A DNA stretch of 52,424 nt from an uncultured Geobacteraceae bacterium (lineage in GTDB: Bacteria; Desulfobacterota; Desulfuromonadia; Geobacterales; Pseudopelobacteraceae), in contig CAIRBT010000044.1 in NCBI GenBank assembly GCA_903876875.1, positions 1-52,424 on the forward strand, in the 5' to 3' direction. The translations under genes were made by a program, and so were the position numbers. The notes beneath the pieces are model-generated. The model made no database searches, was not told the origin of the DNA, and saw only the letters and a list, made by a program, of their open reading frames with translations. Positions 1 through 7,628 of the stretch are shown in pieces (position 1 is the stretch's first letter; each line of letters starts with the position of its first letter).

Positions 1-118
1 CAACTAACACTGTTGCAAAAACGACACAGTAGTTGCCAGTACTATTTATAAGCAGATAGCATTTACAGAAAACGATATGCCTGTATAGCCAAACACCGTA
101 GCTATCAGAATTGTAACA

Positions 119-157
119 AAAATATACCCCGCACCTGATGGCAGTCAGGAAACGGGG
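119..157 (-). terminator. Probable intrinsic terminator after the small lipoprotein gene
   Basis: A two-part hairpin is visible. CCCCG at 127-131 pairs with CGGGG at 153-157, and inside it CCTGA at 134-138 pairs with TCAGG at 145-149. On the minus strand the stem is followed by TATATTTTTGTT, a T-rich tail. It lies about 80 bp past the stop of the leftward lipoprotein gene. Termination function is inferred from shape only. Confidence 0.5.
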
Positions 158-237
158 CTATAATGGGAGTAACTGGTTTAAGTATACATATGAGTATTCT
201 AATTAGCAATATTTATTTTAAGCAATCAATATTAACC

Positions 238-423
238 CTACTTCTCATTGTCATGCTTTCTAACACATGTAACATCATATGGTTTACCTCTAAAATCCTT
301 CATGTAGGTGTATTCCATGCCTGCTTCAGTACATTTCTGAATCTTTGCATCCAACTCTTCTTGGGGTACATTTGAACAACCAGCAAGTACAGCTACAGCT
401 ACCAGTAAAATTAATTCCTTCAT
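238..423 (-). CDS. Small putative lipoprotein (61 aa), function unknown
   Basis: The protein begins with a short basic/hydrophobic signal and a lipobox ending LAGC, with Cys16 as the predicted lipidation site. The mature part is only about 45 residues, charged, and has two further cysteines (CTEAG and VTCVR). The start is supported by a GGAG Shine-Dalgarno about 7 nt upstream. It resembles many tiny lipoproteins carried on mobile islands; I recognise no family and assign no function. It lies in the AT-rich stretch bounded by the tRNA-Ser integrase, so it is probably cargo of that element. It could not be an entericidin-like toxin by any motif I can point to, but such small lipoproteins are the nearest general class. 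Confidence 0.6.
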   Translation of the reverse strand: MKELILLVAVAVLAGCSNVPQEELDAKIQKCTEAGMEYTYMKDFRGKPYDVTCVRKHDNEK

Positions 424-593
424 TCAGCATCTCCTTTTTGGTTACGATGCTCTTAGTTTTTTGTTACCGTCGATATCTGACCGTTTCTAAAGAAATATTT
501 TTTAGAGCAACCAACACATGAAACCTCATAAACATTCCAACACCTCAAAATAAGAACAACTTTTGTTCGTCCATTTAAAATAATCTTTGATGA

Positions 594-1070
594 TTACTGT
601 GACGTATTCCAATCAAGCTCAGTTGTAATGGCTATTCCAGGGGTAAGTGAACGGTATACTGGACATTTTGTAGCATGTACTTCATATGCTCTTAGCACTT
701 TATCTCTGTAATCACTTGATGTAGTAAGCTGATATTTTACATGGATTCGTTTAATAACCAGCACATTGTCATCTTCTTTTTCGATCTCTCCTGTGACATC
801 AGCAGTTAGTCCTTCAACACCCAGCAGCACACCTCTTCCTGCAAGTGCCCCACCAAAAGTTCCAGTTAAACATCCACCAGCTGACGCAATTATGTAATCA
901 AGAGTTGCAGCATGTGGTTCAAATGTGCCTGAAACAAGCTTGTAATGACTTGCTATCTCGCCATGCACCCCAAACAATACCTCTTCATTATCAGGTGGCA
1001 GTATTGCCATGTTGTTTGGTACTGCAATATGCTCGATTTTCACTTTTGATATATATGCAATTTCAGACAT
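594..1070 (-). CDS. OsmC-like peroxiredoxin-type protein
   Basis: OsmC/Ohr-family proteins reduce organic hydroperoxides with a cysteine pair. Here Cys67 sits in the family context SAGGCLTG at the start of the long central helix, and Cys136 in ATKCPVYRSL, matching the two catalytic cysteines of the family. The length of 158 aa is slightly longer than usual (about 140). The start has a GAGGT Shine-Dalgarno 6-7 nt upstream. It belongs to the YhfA/OsmC-like branch rather than classical OsmC, judging by the TKCPVYRSL ending; the exact substrate is unknown. It lies within the AT-rich mobile segment and is a plausible stress-protection cargo gene. Confidence 0.85.
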   Translation of the reverse strand: MSEIAYISKVKIEHIAVPNNMAILPPDNEEVLFGVHGEIASHYKLVSGTFEPHAATLDYIIASAGGCLTGTFGGALAGRGVLLGVEGLTADVTGEIEKEDDNVLVIKRIHVKYQLTTSSDYRDKVLRAYEVHATKCPVYRSLTPGIAITTELDWNTSQ

Positions 1071-1125
1071 AGCTTACCTCTCAATCTGATTTATTTCTGT
1101 TATCACTTTAACATTATTATCCGAA

Positions 1126-2391
1126 TTATTCATGGGTTTTTGTCCTGTAATCAAGCTTTTCCAATGCCTCCAACAGTATCCTGGGTTGATACCTCTTTCC
1201 ATATCGACCAGTAGAAATACTCTTGTGCGTATGTCCCAATATTTCCTCAATTACAATTTCCTGTACCTCTTTCTGCTTCAAAGTATCAGCAACAAGATGC
1301 CTAAAACTGTGGAATGTCTTTTTGGGGTCATCGGTAACATACTGCCTATTAAATCTCCTGTACCAATTACCAAGTCCATTACTATATCCATCAGCTGCTC
1401 TCCATGCTAATGACATCCATAATCTCGGCAATAGCTTTTTTCTCATACTATCCACATACTCCAACAATCCCAGTGATACCAATACCGGATGCATCGGAAC
1501 AATTCTCTTACTGGATTCAACTTTAACTTTTTTATCAGCTTCATCATTTACATTAAAACACCAGATACCATCAATCTGCTGAATATCAACCACATACAAT
1601 TGACAAATTTCATCAAGTCGAAGCCCACTATACATTGCAATCAACGGTATCCAGTATCGTTCCGGTCTTTCAGAATCAGTAGGCAAATTTTTAATAATAT
1701 TCTTCAGGTCATCTGCACTATACACTTTTCTTAGTTCATCATCTCTACGTTTGTCCGTCAGCATTAATCCCTGAGCAGGGTTGGATGGAATGATCTCTTC
1801 TTTTACAGCATATGACAGTAATGCATTTAATCTTAAAATATGCTTATTTACAGAATTGGTACTCATTGGTTCATATCCTGGAATATCCAATACTTCAGCA
1901 ACCGATTTCCCAGGATATATTTTATACATATTCGCCGGTAGCTTACCCATCTTCTCCCTAAATGCTATGACATCAGCCCTCCTAATCCCACTAATATCAG
2001 CATCACCAAGCACATCTACTATCAACCTATGACATCCAAGTACCTCTAATTTTGTCTTATACGTCCAGCTTGACTCCTTTTCTGCAACATACTGCCCGAT
2101 CACAACAGATAATCTGGTAACGGTATCAACAACAACATTACGAACAGGCTTAATATCCTGCACTACCTGCCTAACTAGGTCTTCAGATAACATACCAGTA
2201 CGCAAAGCAATAAAAGCCTTGTAAACGCTATATTCCATAGCAACCAATTGGATCTTTGCATCTGACAAATTGGTAGTACGGAGTGACTTCTTTATGAAAG
2301 TACAGGAGAAATGATGCTTTAGGTCTACAGGCACTTTAATTTGGTAATAATAGTGGCCTTTATAACTTGTGAGATGGGTAGGTAATGACAA
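1126..2391 (-). CDS. Tyrosine site-specific recombinase (phage-type integrase)
   Basis: This 421-aa protein has the full catalytic set of tyrosine recombinases: Arg258 in MYSGLRLDEIC, His361-x-x-Arg364 in FHSFRHLVAD, His387 in LGHTHKS and the nucleophile Tyr397 in GRYGKR. The N-terminal third looks like the DUF6538/arm-binding plus SAM-like core-binding region of island integrases. It starts with TTG at 2391, with AGGAG/AGGGG upstream, about 88 bp from the 3' end of tRNA-Ser and pointing away from it. This is the standard arrangement for an element that uses the tRNA as its attachment site. The low GC of 1-2478 compared with the rest fits horizontal acquisition. Intact, so possibly active; the far end of the element lies outside the window. 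Confidence 0.93.
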   Translation of the reverse strand: MSLPTHLTSYKGHYYYQIKVPVDLKHHFSCTFIKKSLRTTNLSDAKIQLVAMEYSVYKAFIALRTGMLSEDLVRQVVQDIKPVRNVVVDTVTRLSVVIGQYVAEKESSWTYKTKLEVLGCHRLIVDVLGDADISGIRRADVIAFREKMGKLPANMYKIYPGKSVAEVLDIPGYEPMSTNSVNKHILRLNALLSYAVKEEIIPSNPAQGLMLTDKRRDDELRKVYSADDLKNIIKNLPTDSERPERYWIPLIAMYSGLRLDEICQLYVVDIQQIDGIWCFNVNDEADKKVKVESSKRIVPMHPVLVSLGLLEYVDSMRKKLLPRLWMSLAWRAADGYSNGLGNWYRRFNRQYVTDDPKKTFHSFRHLVADTLKQKEVQEIVIEEILGHTHKSISTGRYGKRYQPRILLEALEKLDYRTKTHE

Positions 2392-2408
2392 AGCCCCTAG
2401 CTCCTTGG

Positions 2409-2430
2409 TATACTAAAAAGTATACTAAAA
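2409..2430. repeat. Direct repeat TATACTAAAA x2 between int and tRNA-Ser
   Basis: TATACTAAAA occurs at 2409-2418 and again at 2421-2430, a 12-bp period close to one helical turn. Each copy contains or abuts the palindrome GTATAC. The repeats lie just upstream of the integrase start and about 50 bp from the tRNA 3' end. They could be arm-type binding sites or an int promoter operator. The role is inferred from position only. Confidence 0.45.
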
Positions 2431-2478
2431 GACACTAGAGGCTTTAATAATGCAACAATATCAGTTACTTATGTAAAG

Positions 2479-2571
2479 TGGCGGAGAGACAGGGATTCGA
2501 ACCCTGGATACCGGTTTCCCAGTATACTCGCTTAGCAGGCGAGCGCCTTCGACCTACTCGGCCATCTCTCC
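2479..2571 (-). tRNA. tRNA-Ser (anticodon GCU)
   Basis: The minus strand folds as a type II (long variable arm) tRNA. The acceptor stem GGAGAGA pairs with TCTCTCC, the anticodon loop reads CTGCTAA between CGCTCGC-type stem halves giving anticodon GCT, and GGTTCGAATCC forms the T-loop. The discriminator is G and the CCA end is encoded (2479-2481). A variable arm of serine type lies between the anticodon and T stems. This tRNA is the likely attB of the element whose integrase starts 88 bp away. Confidence 0.96.
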
Positions 2572-2794
2572 GTTTGGGGAAAAACTACTTCATAACGGCA
2601 GAAAGAATGTCTACCATGCTTCGCAAAAAAAATCAAGCTGAAAGAACAATGCACATTAAATTTAACTCAATGCCCCCCCAGACCACCCTACCGCCCTTTA
2701 AAACAAGCATCAGCTGTTTGCTTTAACAAGGAAGCTGTGATAACGTGTCCACCGTAAAAATCACAGTCTGCCCCATCAGGAGGGTTCACATACT

Positions 2795-3841
2795 ATGGAA
2801 TTAAGTTTCCCCAGAGGCAGCACGCAAATTGATCAGATTGTCACCAGACTGATTGAGGAGAGCGGCGATATCCACCATCCGGAAGTTATCAAGGAAATGA
2901 TTGTTGCCACACTCAAAATCGGCCAGAATGTTGATTATCTGGCTGACCTTAAATTAATTAACCGCACCCTGCGTGAAATGCGTTATACGACAAAAGTTTT
3001 CTCTCCCTACCGTCACCGGAAGAAAGTGACCATCTTCGGTTCGGCTCGCACCAAAGAGAACGACGAGATGTACTTAAAGTGCGTTCGCTTTGCACGCCTC
3101 TTGGCGGAAAAGAACTATATGGTGATTACCGGCGGCGGACCTGGCATCATGCAGGCCGGCAACGAGGGAGCCGGGAGTGTAAATTCCTTTGCAGTAAACA
3201 TCCGCCTCCCCTTTGAGCAGAGACCGAACCCCATCATGTACCGTAATCCACGGCTGGTAACCTATAAATATTTCTTTAATCGCAAAGTCGCCTTTGTCAA
3301 AGAAGCCGCAGCCATTGTAGTTTTCCCGGGGGGGTTTGGCACCCTTGACGAGGCCATGGAGGTGTTTACTCTGATTCAAACCGGCAAGACCTCACCCAAA
3401 CCACTTATTCTGATGGATGATGAGGGGGGGTACTGGCGGAAGTTTATTGAATTCCTTAAAGAGAGTATGCTCGATAAGGGTTTTATCTCCCTGGAGGATT
3501 TTTCTCTCTTTACCGTAACAACCAGTGAACACGAGGCACTTCGGGTCATCGACAATTTTTACAGCACCTACCATTCGCTCCGTTTTATCGAAAACCGGCT
3601 GGTTATCCGCCTGCAGCGTCCCCTGAACGATGGGCAGATCGAAATTCTGATCGCGGAATTCCCCGATCTCATAATGAATAACGATACCATTCGCTGCTGT
3701 GAAGCATTTCCAGAAGAGAGCGATGAGCCAGATATTGCAGGTTTACCGAGAATTTCACTCCTGTTCGACCACCATCACTACGGCTTACTGATTGCATTCA
3801 TAAAAAGAATCAATTCTTTTTTTCTGGCTAATTTAAAATGA
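2795..3841 (+). CDS. LOG-family protein (TIGR00730/YgdH-like nucleotide phosphoribohydrolase)
   Basis: LOG-family Rossmann proteins hydrolyse nucleoside 5'-monophosphates to base plus ribose phosphate, although they are often misnamed lysine decarboxylases. The two signature motifs are present: GGGPGIMQAGNEGA at about 113-126 and PGGFGTLDE at 178-186. At 348 aa it is longer than the basic family (about 190 aa). It has extra N-terminal (1-75) and C-terminal (from about 240) segments, as in the YgdH/PpnN-type long forms. An AGGAGGG Shine-Dalgarno precedes the ATG. The 223 bp between tRNA-Ser and this gene hold no gene that I can support. The substrate is not determinable from sequence. Confidence 0.88.
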   Translation: MELSFPRGSTQIDQIVTRLIEESGDIHHPEVIKEMIVATLKIGQNVDYLADLKLINRTLREMRYTTKVFSPYRHRKKVTIFGSARTKENDEMYLKCVRFARLLAEKNYMVITGGGPGIMQAGNEGAGSVNSFAVNIRLPFEQRPNPIMYRNPRLVTYKYFFNRKVAFVKEAAAIVVFPGGFGTLDEAMEVFTLIQTGKTSPKPLILMDDEGGYWRKFIEFLKESMLDKGFISLEDFSLFTVTTSEHEALRVIDNFYSTYHSLRFIENRLVIRLQRPLNDGQIEILIAEFPDLIMNNDTIRCCEAFPEESDEPDIAGLPRISLLFDHHHYGLLIAFIKRINSFFLANLK

Positions 3842-3925
3842 CACAACCCTCCCCTGTTCGTTGACAACAGAGCACTGTTAACGATATAATGGTTAGTTTC
3901 AAATAATATGTTATTCTGGGGTACC

Positions 3926-5314
3926 ATGCAGGACTTCAAAAATTTTACAGAAAAAAAATCATATTCCGCCTTCAAGCGTCTCGGCAAGGGGAACCGGAAT
4001 TTAAATACCAGAGTTATCGCTGAACCGGTTCGGGAGAAACTTGCCGTACCTACCGGGAAAAAACTTTTCCGGCTCAAGGCGGTACTACTCTTTATCGCTG
4101 CGGTGCTTACGCTGACACCTCTCTACCTCATGGCTGTGGGAAAGATGAAAAGCACTGAAGTTCGCCCCACAGCACTGCTCAAAACCATCACACCGGAGGC
4201 ACCAAAGCAGGCCGAGGCGGCAAAGCCCCCGGTTGTTACCGTGAGCCGCTTCGAGACGGCCAACGAGCTGTTGGCAACGGCACAATATAATGGTTCACGG
4301 CTCCAGGCCCAGACACCGGATGGACTCCAGCATATCTACACCATCCAGGGTAATCTGCAACAAAGGGTTCATGATTTTCTGGAAAAAAACCGGGTTCCCT
4401 ATGGTGTCTTTGTCGCTATCGAGCCCCAAACCGGCCGTATTCTTGGGATGACCTCCTACTCTGCCATCAATCCCGACTGGGTCAAGCAATCTCCCTATAA
4501 TCTCTATCCCATGGCATCACTTTTTAAAATCATTACCGCGTCGGCCGCACTGGAAACCCATAAGATAACCCCCGAATCGGTTATCGAATTCCGGGGCACC
4601 TCCTATTCTGAAAATCCTCGTTACTGGGATATTAATCCCCGGGGTAAAAACAACCGAATGGATCTTACCTACGCCATGAGCAAGTCCATTAACCCGGTGT
4701 ACGGTCGTGTTGCCAGTGAAATTGCCGGAAAAACATCGGTTATGGAGCAGGTTTCACATTTCGGCTTCAATCAGCAATTACTTCCCGCACCGGCTAAGCC
4801 GAGCAGAGCCGGAGAACCTTCAAGCAACCATGGCCTGCGCCTGATGGGAGCGGGACTTGACCATGAAGTAAAAATTTCACCACTCCATGCTGCGGTTATC
4901 ATGTCAGCAATCGCCAATGGGGGGAAGATGATGGTGCCCACCCTGACCAGCAGTGTCATTGATGGTCAGGGTGTTGACAAAGAGCCCTTTACTCCCCGGG
5001 AACTTCGTCAACTGGTGACGCCAGAGACCTCGGCCTCCCTGACACGCATGCTCTCCAGCACAGTTTTGACCGGCACCTCCCGTAAGGCTTTTCACGACCG
5101 CCGTGGGAGATTTCTGCTGAACGTTCCGGTTGCGGCAAAGACCGGCTCGATAAACGGTACCGATCCTAAGGGGCACTATTCGTGGTTTGCCGCCTTCGCA
5201 CCGATTAAGAACCCGCGCATCGCTTTGGTTGCCCTGGTGATTAATCCTGACAAATGGAAAGTTAAGGCATCCCAGGTTGGAGCCCAGGCACTGGAAGAGT
5301 TTTTCAGGAAATAG
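3926..5314 (+). CDS. Penicillin-binding protein transpeptidase domain, membrane anchored
   Basis: The protein is a D,D-transpeptidase-like enzyme acting on peptidoglycan in the periplasm. Numbering from an upstream ATG at 3908, one transmembrane helix spans about 57-77. The active-site set is S204-x-x-K207 (ASLFK), S260-I-N262 (SKSIN) and K411-T-G413 (KTGSING). There is no glycosyltransferase domain, and at about 460 aa it is short for PBP2/FtsI, so it is a monofunctional transpeptidase or a beta-lactamase-like sensor. I prefer the ATG at 3926 because GGGG lies 4 nt upstream, whereas 3908 has no Shine-Dalgarno. Its end overlaps the convergent lpxH-like gene by 11 bp. Confidence 0.85.
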   Translation: MQDFKNFTEKKSYSAFKRLGKGNRNLNTRVIAEPVREKLAVPTGKKLFRLKAVLLFIAAVLTLTPLYLMAVGKMKSTEVRPTALLKTITPEAPKQAEAAKPPVVTVSRFETANELLATAQYNGSRLQAQTPDGLQHIYTIQGNLQQRVHDFLEKNRVPYGVFVAIEPQTGRILGMTSYSAINPDWVKQSPYNLYPMASLFKIITASAALETHKITPESVIEFRGTSYSENPRYWDINPRGKNNRMDLTYAMSKSINPVYGRVASEIAGKTSVMEQVSHFGFNQQLLPAPAKPSRAGEPSSNHGLRLMGAGLDHEVKISPLHAAVIMSAIANGGKMMVPTLTSSVIDGQGVDKEPFTPRELRQLVTPETSASLTRMLSSTVLTGTSRKAFHDRRGRFLLNVPVAAKTGSINGTDPKGHYSWFAAFAPIKNPRIALVALVINPDKWKVKASQVGAQALEEFFRK

Positions 5315-6041
5315 GAGCTGCGGTAGCGTAGGATTTGAGACTGAGAACCCCGTCAATCATTTCAGCATAGGTCTGCTGCCCCATCCAGTCACCGAGGGCG
5401 ACCAGCTCAATGGAAGTACCCGGAACCTTTTCTTGAAGAGCCAGATGAAAATGACCGGTAACCACTCCGTCACACCCGGTTTCGGTGAGAGTGCCTGCAA
5501 AATCATGCAGTATCTGCCGGTAGTCCCAGCGGACAGTTTTCGTTTCATATGTCGATTGGCTGTGTTTTTGCAGACGCCCCCGTATCCGTTCTGCCCAGGT
5601 CGGCGGCACGTGACTGACACAGACAGCGGTCAGTGATGAATGAAGAAAAAAGCGGAGTAGCCGATAGAGGTAGTCACCCCGATTAATCTGGTCTCCATGA
5701 CAGAGATAGAGTTGCCGTCCCTGAAGCCGTTCGATGGCGGCACCCCGTTCAATCCGTGCCTTCAGGCGATGACTAAACAGGGGACCCAGGTGGAAATCGT
5801 GGTTACCCTCGTAATAGACCAGGGCGCACCCCCGGGCAACCAACCGTTCCAGGGCTTCCACAAGGGGATCATAGTGACGAAAGGGGTTGGAGGGGAAACC
5901 CAGCCAGAAATCAAACAGGTCACCCATGATATACAGGCTATCAAGGAACCCCTCCTGTTCATGTAAAAACTGGAGTAGCTGACGGTAATTGGCCTGATCG
6001 GGTGACACGAGATGGGCATCGGCAATAAAAATAGTTCGCAT
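5304..6041 (-). CDS. lpxH: UDP-2,3-diacylglucosamine pyrophosphatase, LpxH-like metallophosphoesterase
   Basis: LpxH cleaves UDP-2,3-diacylglucosamine to lipid X and UMP at the inner membrane, the fourth step of lipid A synthesis. The calcineurin-like metal motifs are in order: DAH at 8-10, GDLFDFW at 40-46, GNHDFH at 79-84, CHGDQINRGDY near 120 and GHFH near 190. Aromatic residues around GDLFDFW fit LpxH rather than generic phosphoesterases. I chose the ATG at 6041 (MRTIFIADAH), because the family begins there; the TTG at 6071 would add ten unlike residues. The upstream Shine-Dalgarno is weak. It is convergent with the transpeptidase gene and diverges from the UPF0158 gene. Assignment to LpxH rather than another LpxH-like branch is probable, not certain. 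Confidence 0.72.
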   Translation of the reverse strand: MRTIFIADAHLVSPDQANYRQLLQFLHEQEGFLDSLYIMGDLFDFWLGFPSNPFRHYDPLVEALERLVARGCALVYYEGNHDFHLGPLFSHRLKARIERGAAIERLQGRQLYLCHGDQINRGDYLYRLLRFFLHSSLTAVCVSHVPPTWAERIRGRLQKHSQSTYETKTVRWDYRQILHDFAGTLTETGCDGVVTGHFHLALQEKVPGTSIELVALGDWMGQQTYAEMIDGVLSLKSYATAAPIS

Positions 6042-6098
6042 AACGGGGATTGTGCTTCGATACCCGGTCAAATGTCAACAAGAAGAAGGAGAAATTTA

Positions 6099-6551
6099 AT
6101 GACGTCGATTCATCGCGTTGAAATATTATGGGAAGATTTGCTGGGTGCCTTTACCAGCGGCCAGCCGGATAAAGTTCATTATCTCGACCGACTGACCGGT
6201 GATATTTTCTCGGTTCCGATCACTGACAGCAGTGAGATGCGGCAACAACTTACCAGTAACGGGGATCGTTTTCTGGAAATCCCCCCCTTTGACTATCGCA
6301 CTGAACGTCAGGTTTTGACTGAGTTCATCGCCGGAATAGCTGATCCCGAACTGAGAGCATTACTGCAAAACTCTCTGGAAGGAAAAAAACCCTTTGGAAA
6401 GTTCGAGGATATTCTTGGCTTTTACCCTGACGAAGAAAACAGTTTTACACTGCTCAAAGATCAATTTCTTGCCAATCGCCTGAAAAACTGGATGGAGGAG
6501 AATAACCTTATCACGGCTGACGCTGTCCAGCGAGGCACAAAATACGTGTGA
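6099..6551 (+). CDS. UPF0158 family protein
   Basis: This acidic, soluble 150-aa protein is of unknown function. It has the look of UPF0158 family members: an N-terminal WEDLLGAFTS segment, an FLEIPPFDYRTE core and a helical middle with LLQNSLEGKKPFGKFEDIL. I place the start at ATG 6099, which has a strong AAGGAG Shine-Dalgarno 8 nt upstream, rather than at an in-frame start at 6012 that would overlap the divergent lpxH-like gene. Only 9 bp separate it from the permease gene downstream, so it heads the four-gene run ending in the sensor kinase. Family assignment is from recognition of conserved segments only. Confidence 0.7.
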   Translation: MTSIHRVEILWEDLLGAFTSGQPDKVHYLDRLTGDIFSVPITDSSEMRQQLTSNGDRFLEIPPFDYRTERQVLTEFIAGIADPELRALLQNSLEGKKPFGKFEDILGFYPDEENSFTLLKDQFLANRLKNWMEENNLITADAVQRGTKYV

Positions 6552-6560
6552 GGGATCACC

Positions 6561-7622
6561 ATGGAACAGCGGCATCACGCACATCAACCCCGCAATGATT
6601 ATGGCAGATTTATAGCCACGGTGCTCCTCTGCTGTCTGCTGGCGGCAGCCGGTTATGCCTTGCAACATACCATCTCCTGCATGCTTCTCTCGTGGATAAT
6701 CGCCTATCTGCTGGATCCGCTGCTGGTACGGGTAGAACAACGGGGGTTACCGCGGAACTATGCACTTGGCCTGCTCTACGTTATTCTGCTGTTTGCCGGG
6801 TTCTTTTTCCTCGCCTTCATCCTGCCGGCCATCACCATCAGCTGGAACGGTTTCATCCATGATCTTCCCGCCTATATCCAAAAGCTGAAACAGGTGGCTC
6901 TTGACTGGAAAGGGCACATCCCCGATCGCTACGGCTCAGAAGAAATTCAGTGGCTTATTGACAAGGTCACTGCCACTATCGACACCGCCACTGAAAAAGC
7001 CGCACTCGGTGCATATACCTTTGGCACAAGAATTATTTTCAACCTTTTCAACATAGTATTGTCACCGATTCTGGTTTTCTTCATGCTTTTCTATAAGCTT
7101 ACCATTATCGATGCCTTTAAATCATGGCTTCCCGACGGCAGACGCATTCAGGTTATAGCCATTGCCCAGGAAGTAAACAGTAGTATAGGCGGCTATCTCC
7201 GGGGACAGGTTGTCGTTTCGATCATCGTAGCGGTACTTGCCAGTGTGGCACTTCTCATACTGGGCACACCCCACCCTTTTTTTTGTGGCATCTTTGCCGG
7301 TGCCGCCTCTGTGCTCCCCTTTATTGGCGTTATTTTAGCCACACTGCCGGCACTTTTCTTCTCTTGGTTTCAGTATCAATCGGTCAGTATGCTTGGACAG
7401 GCAGCACTCACCTTTGCGGTTATTTATTTTGTCGAAGGCTATCTCGTTAAACCGCTCGTTTTTAAGGAGTCCATGAATCTCAATCCACTGTTGACCATCA
7501 TCATGGTAATGGCCCTTGGTGAAACACTTGGATTCTGGGGAATTCTACTGGCACTTCCCATTGCATCAGCCATAAAAATCACCTGGGGACACGTTGTTCA
7601 GGGTGATTTCGATCAGAGGTAA
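6561..7622 (+). CDS. AI-2E family (PerM/YdiK-type) membrane transporter
   Basis: This 353-aa polytopic inner-membrane protein matches the AI-2E/PerM family layout: two helices near the N terminus (about 15-60), a third at about 70-95, a soluble amphipathic stretch (about 96-145), then four or five helices. The conserved features GGYLRGQVVVSIIVA, PFIGVILATLP and EGYLVKPLVFKESMNLNP are characteristic of the family. Known members export autoinducer-2 or exchange Na+/H+; the substrate here cannot be read from sequence. It lies 9 bp after the UPF0158 gene and 6 bp before copA, so the three are probably cotranscribed. Confidence 0.85.
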   Translation: MEQRHHAHQPRNDYGRFIATVLLCCLLAAAGYALQHTISCMLLSWIIAYLLDPLLVRVEQRGLPRNYALGLLYVILLFAGFFFLAFILPAITISWNGFIHDLPAYIQKLKQVALDWKGHIPDRYGSEEIQWLIDKVTATIDTATEKAALGAYTFGTRIIFNLFNIVLSPILVFFMLFYKLTIIDAFKSWLPDGRRIQVIAIAQEVNSSIGGYLRGQVVVSIIVAVLASVALLILGTPHPFFCGIFAGAASVLPFIGVILATLPALFFSWFQYQSVSMLGQAALTFAVIYFVEGYLVKPLVFKESMNLNPLLTIIMVMALGETLGFWGILLALPIASAIKITWGHVVQGDFDQR

Positions 7623-7628
7623 TTTTTC

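Noticed and set aside
163-375. 70-aa rightward ORF over the small lipoprotein
   Set aside because: Overlaps the better-supported leftward lipoprotein and has no ribosome-binding site.
2478-2726. 82-aa ORF beginning inside the tRNA-Ser gene
   Set aside because: It reads through the complement of the tRNA and has no Shine-Dalgarno; a common false ORF.
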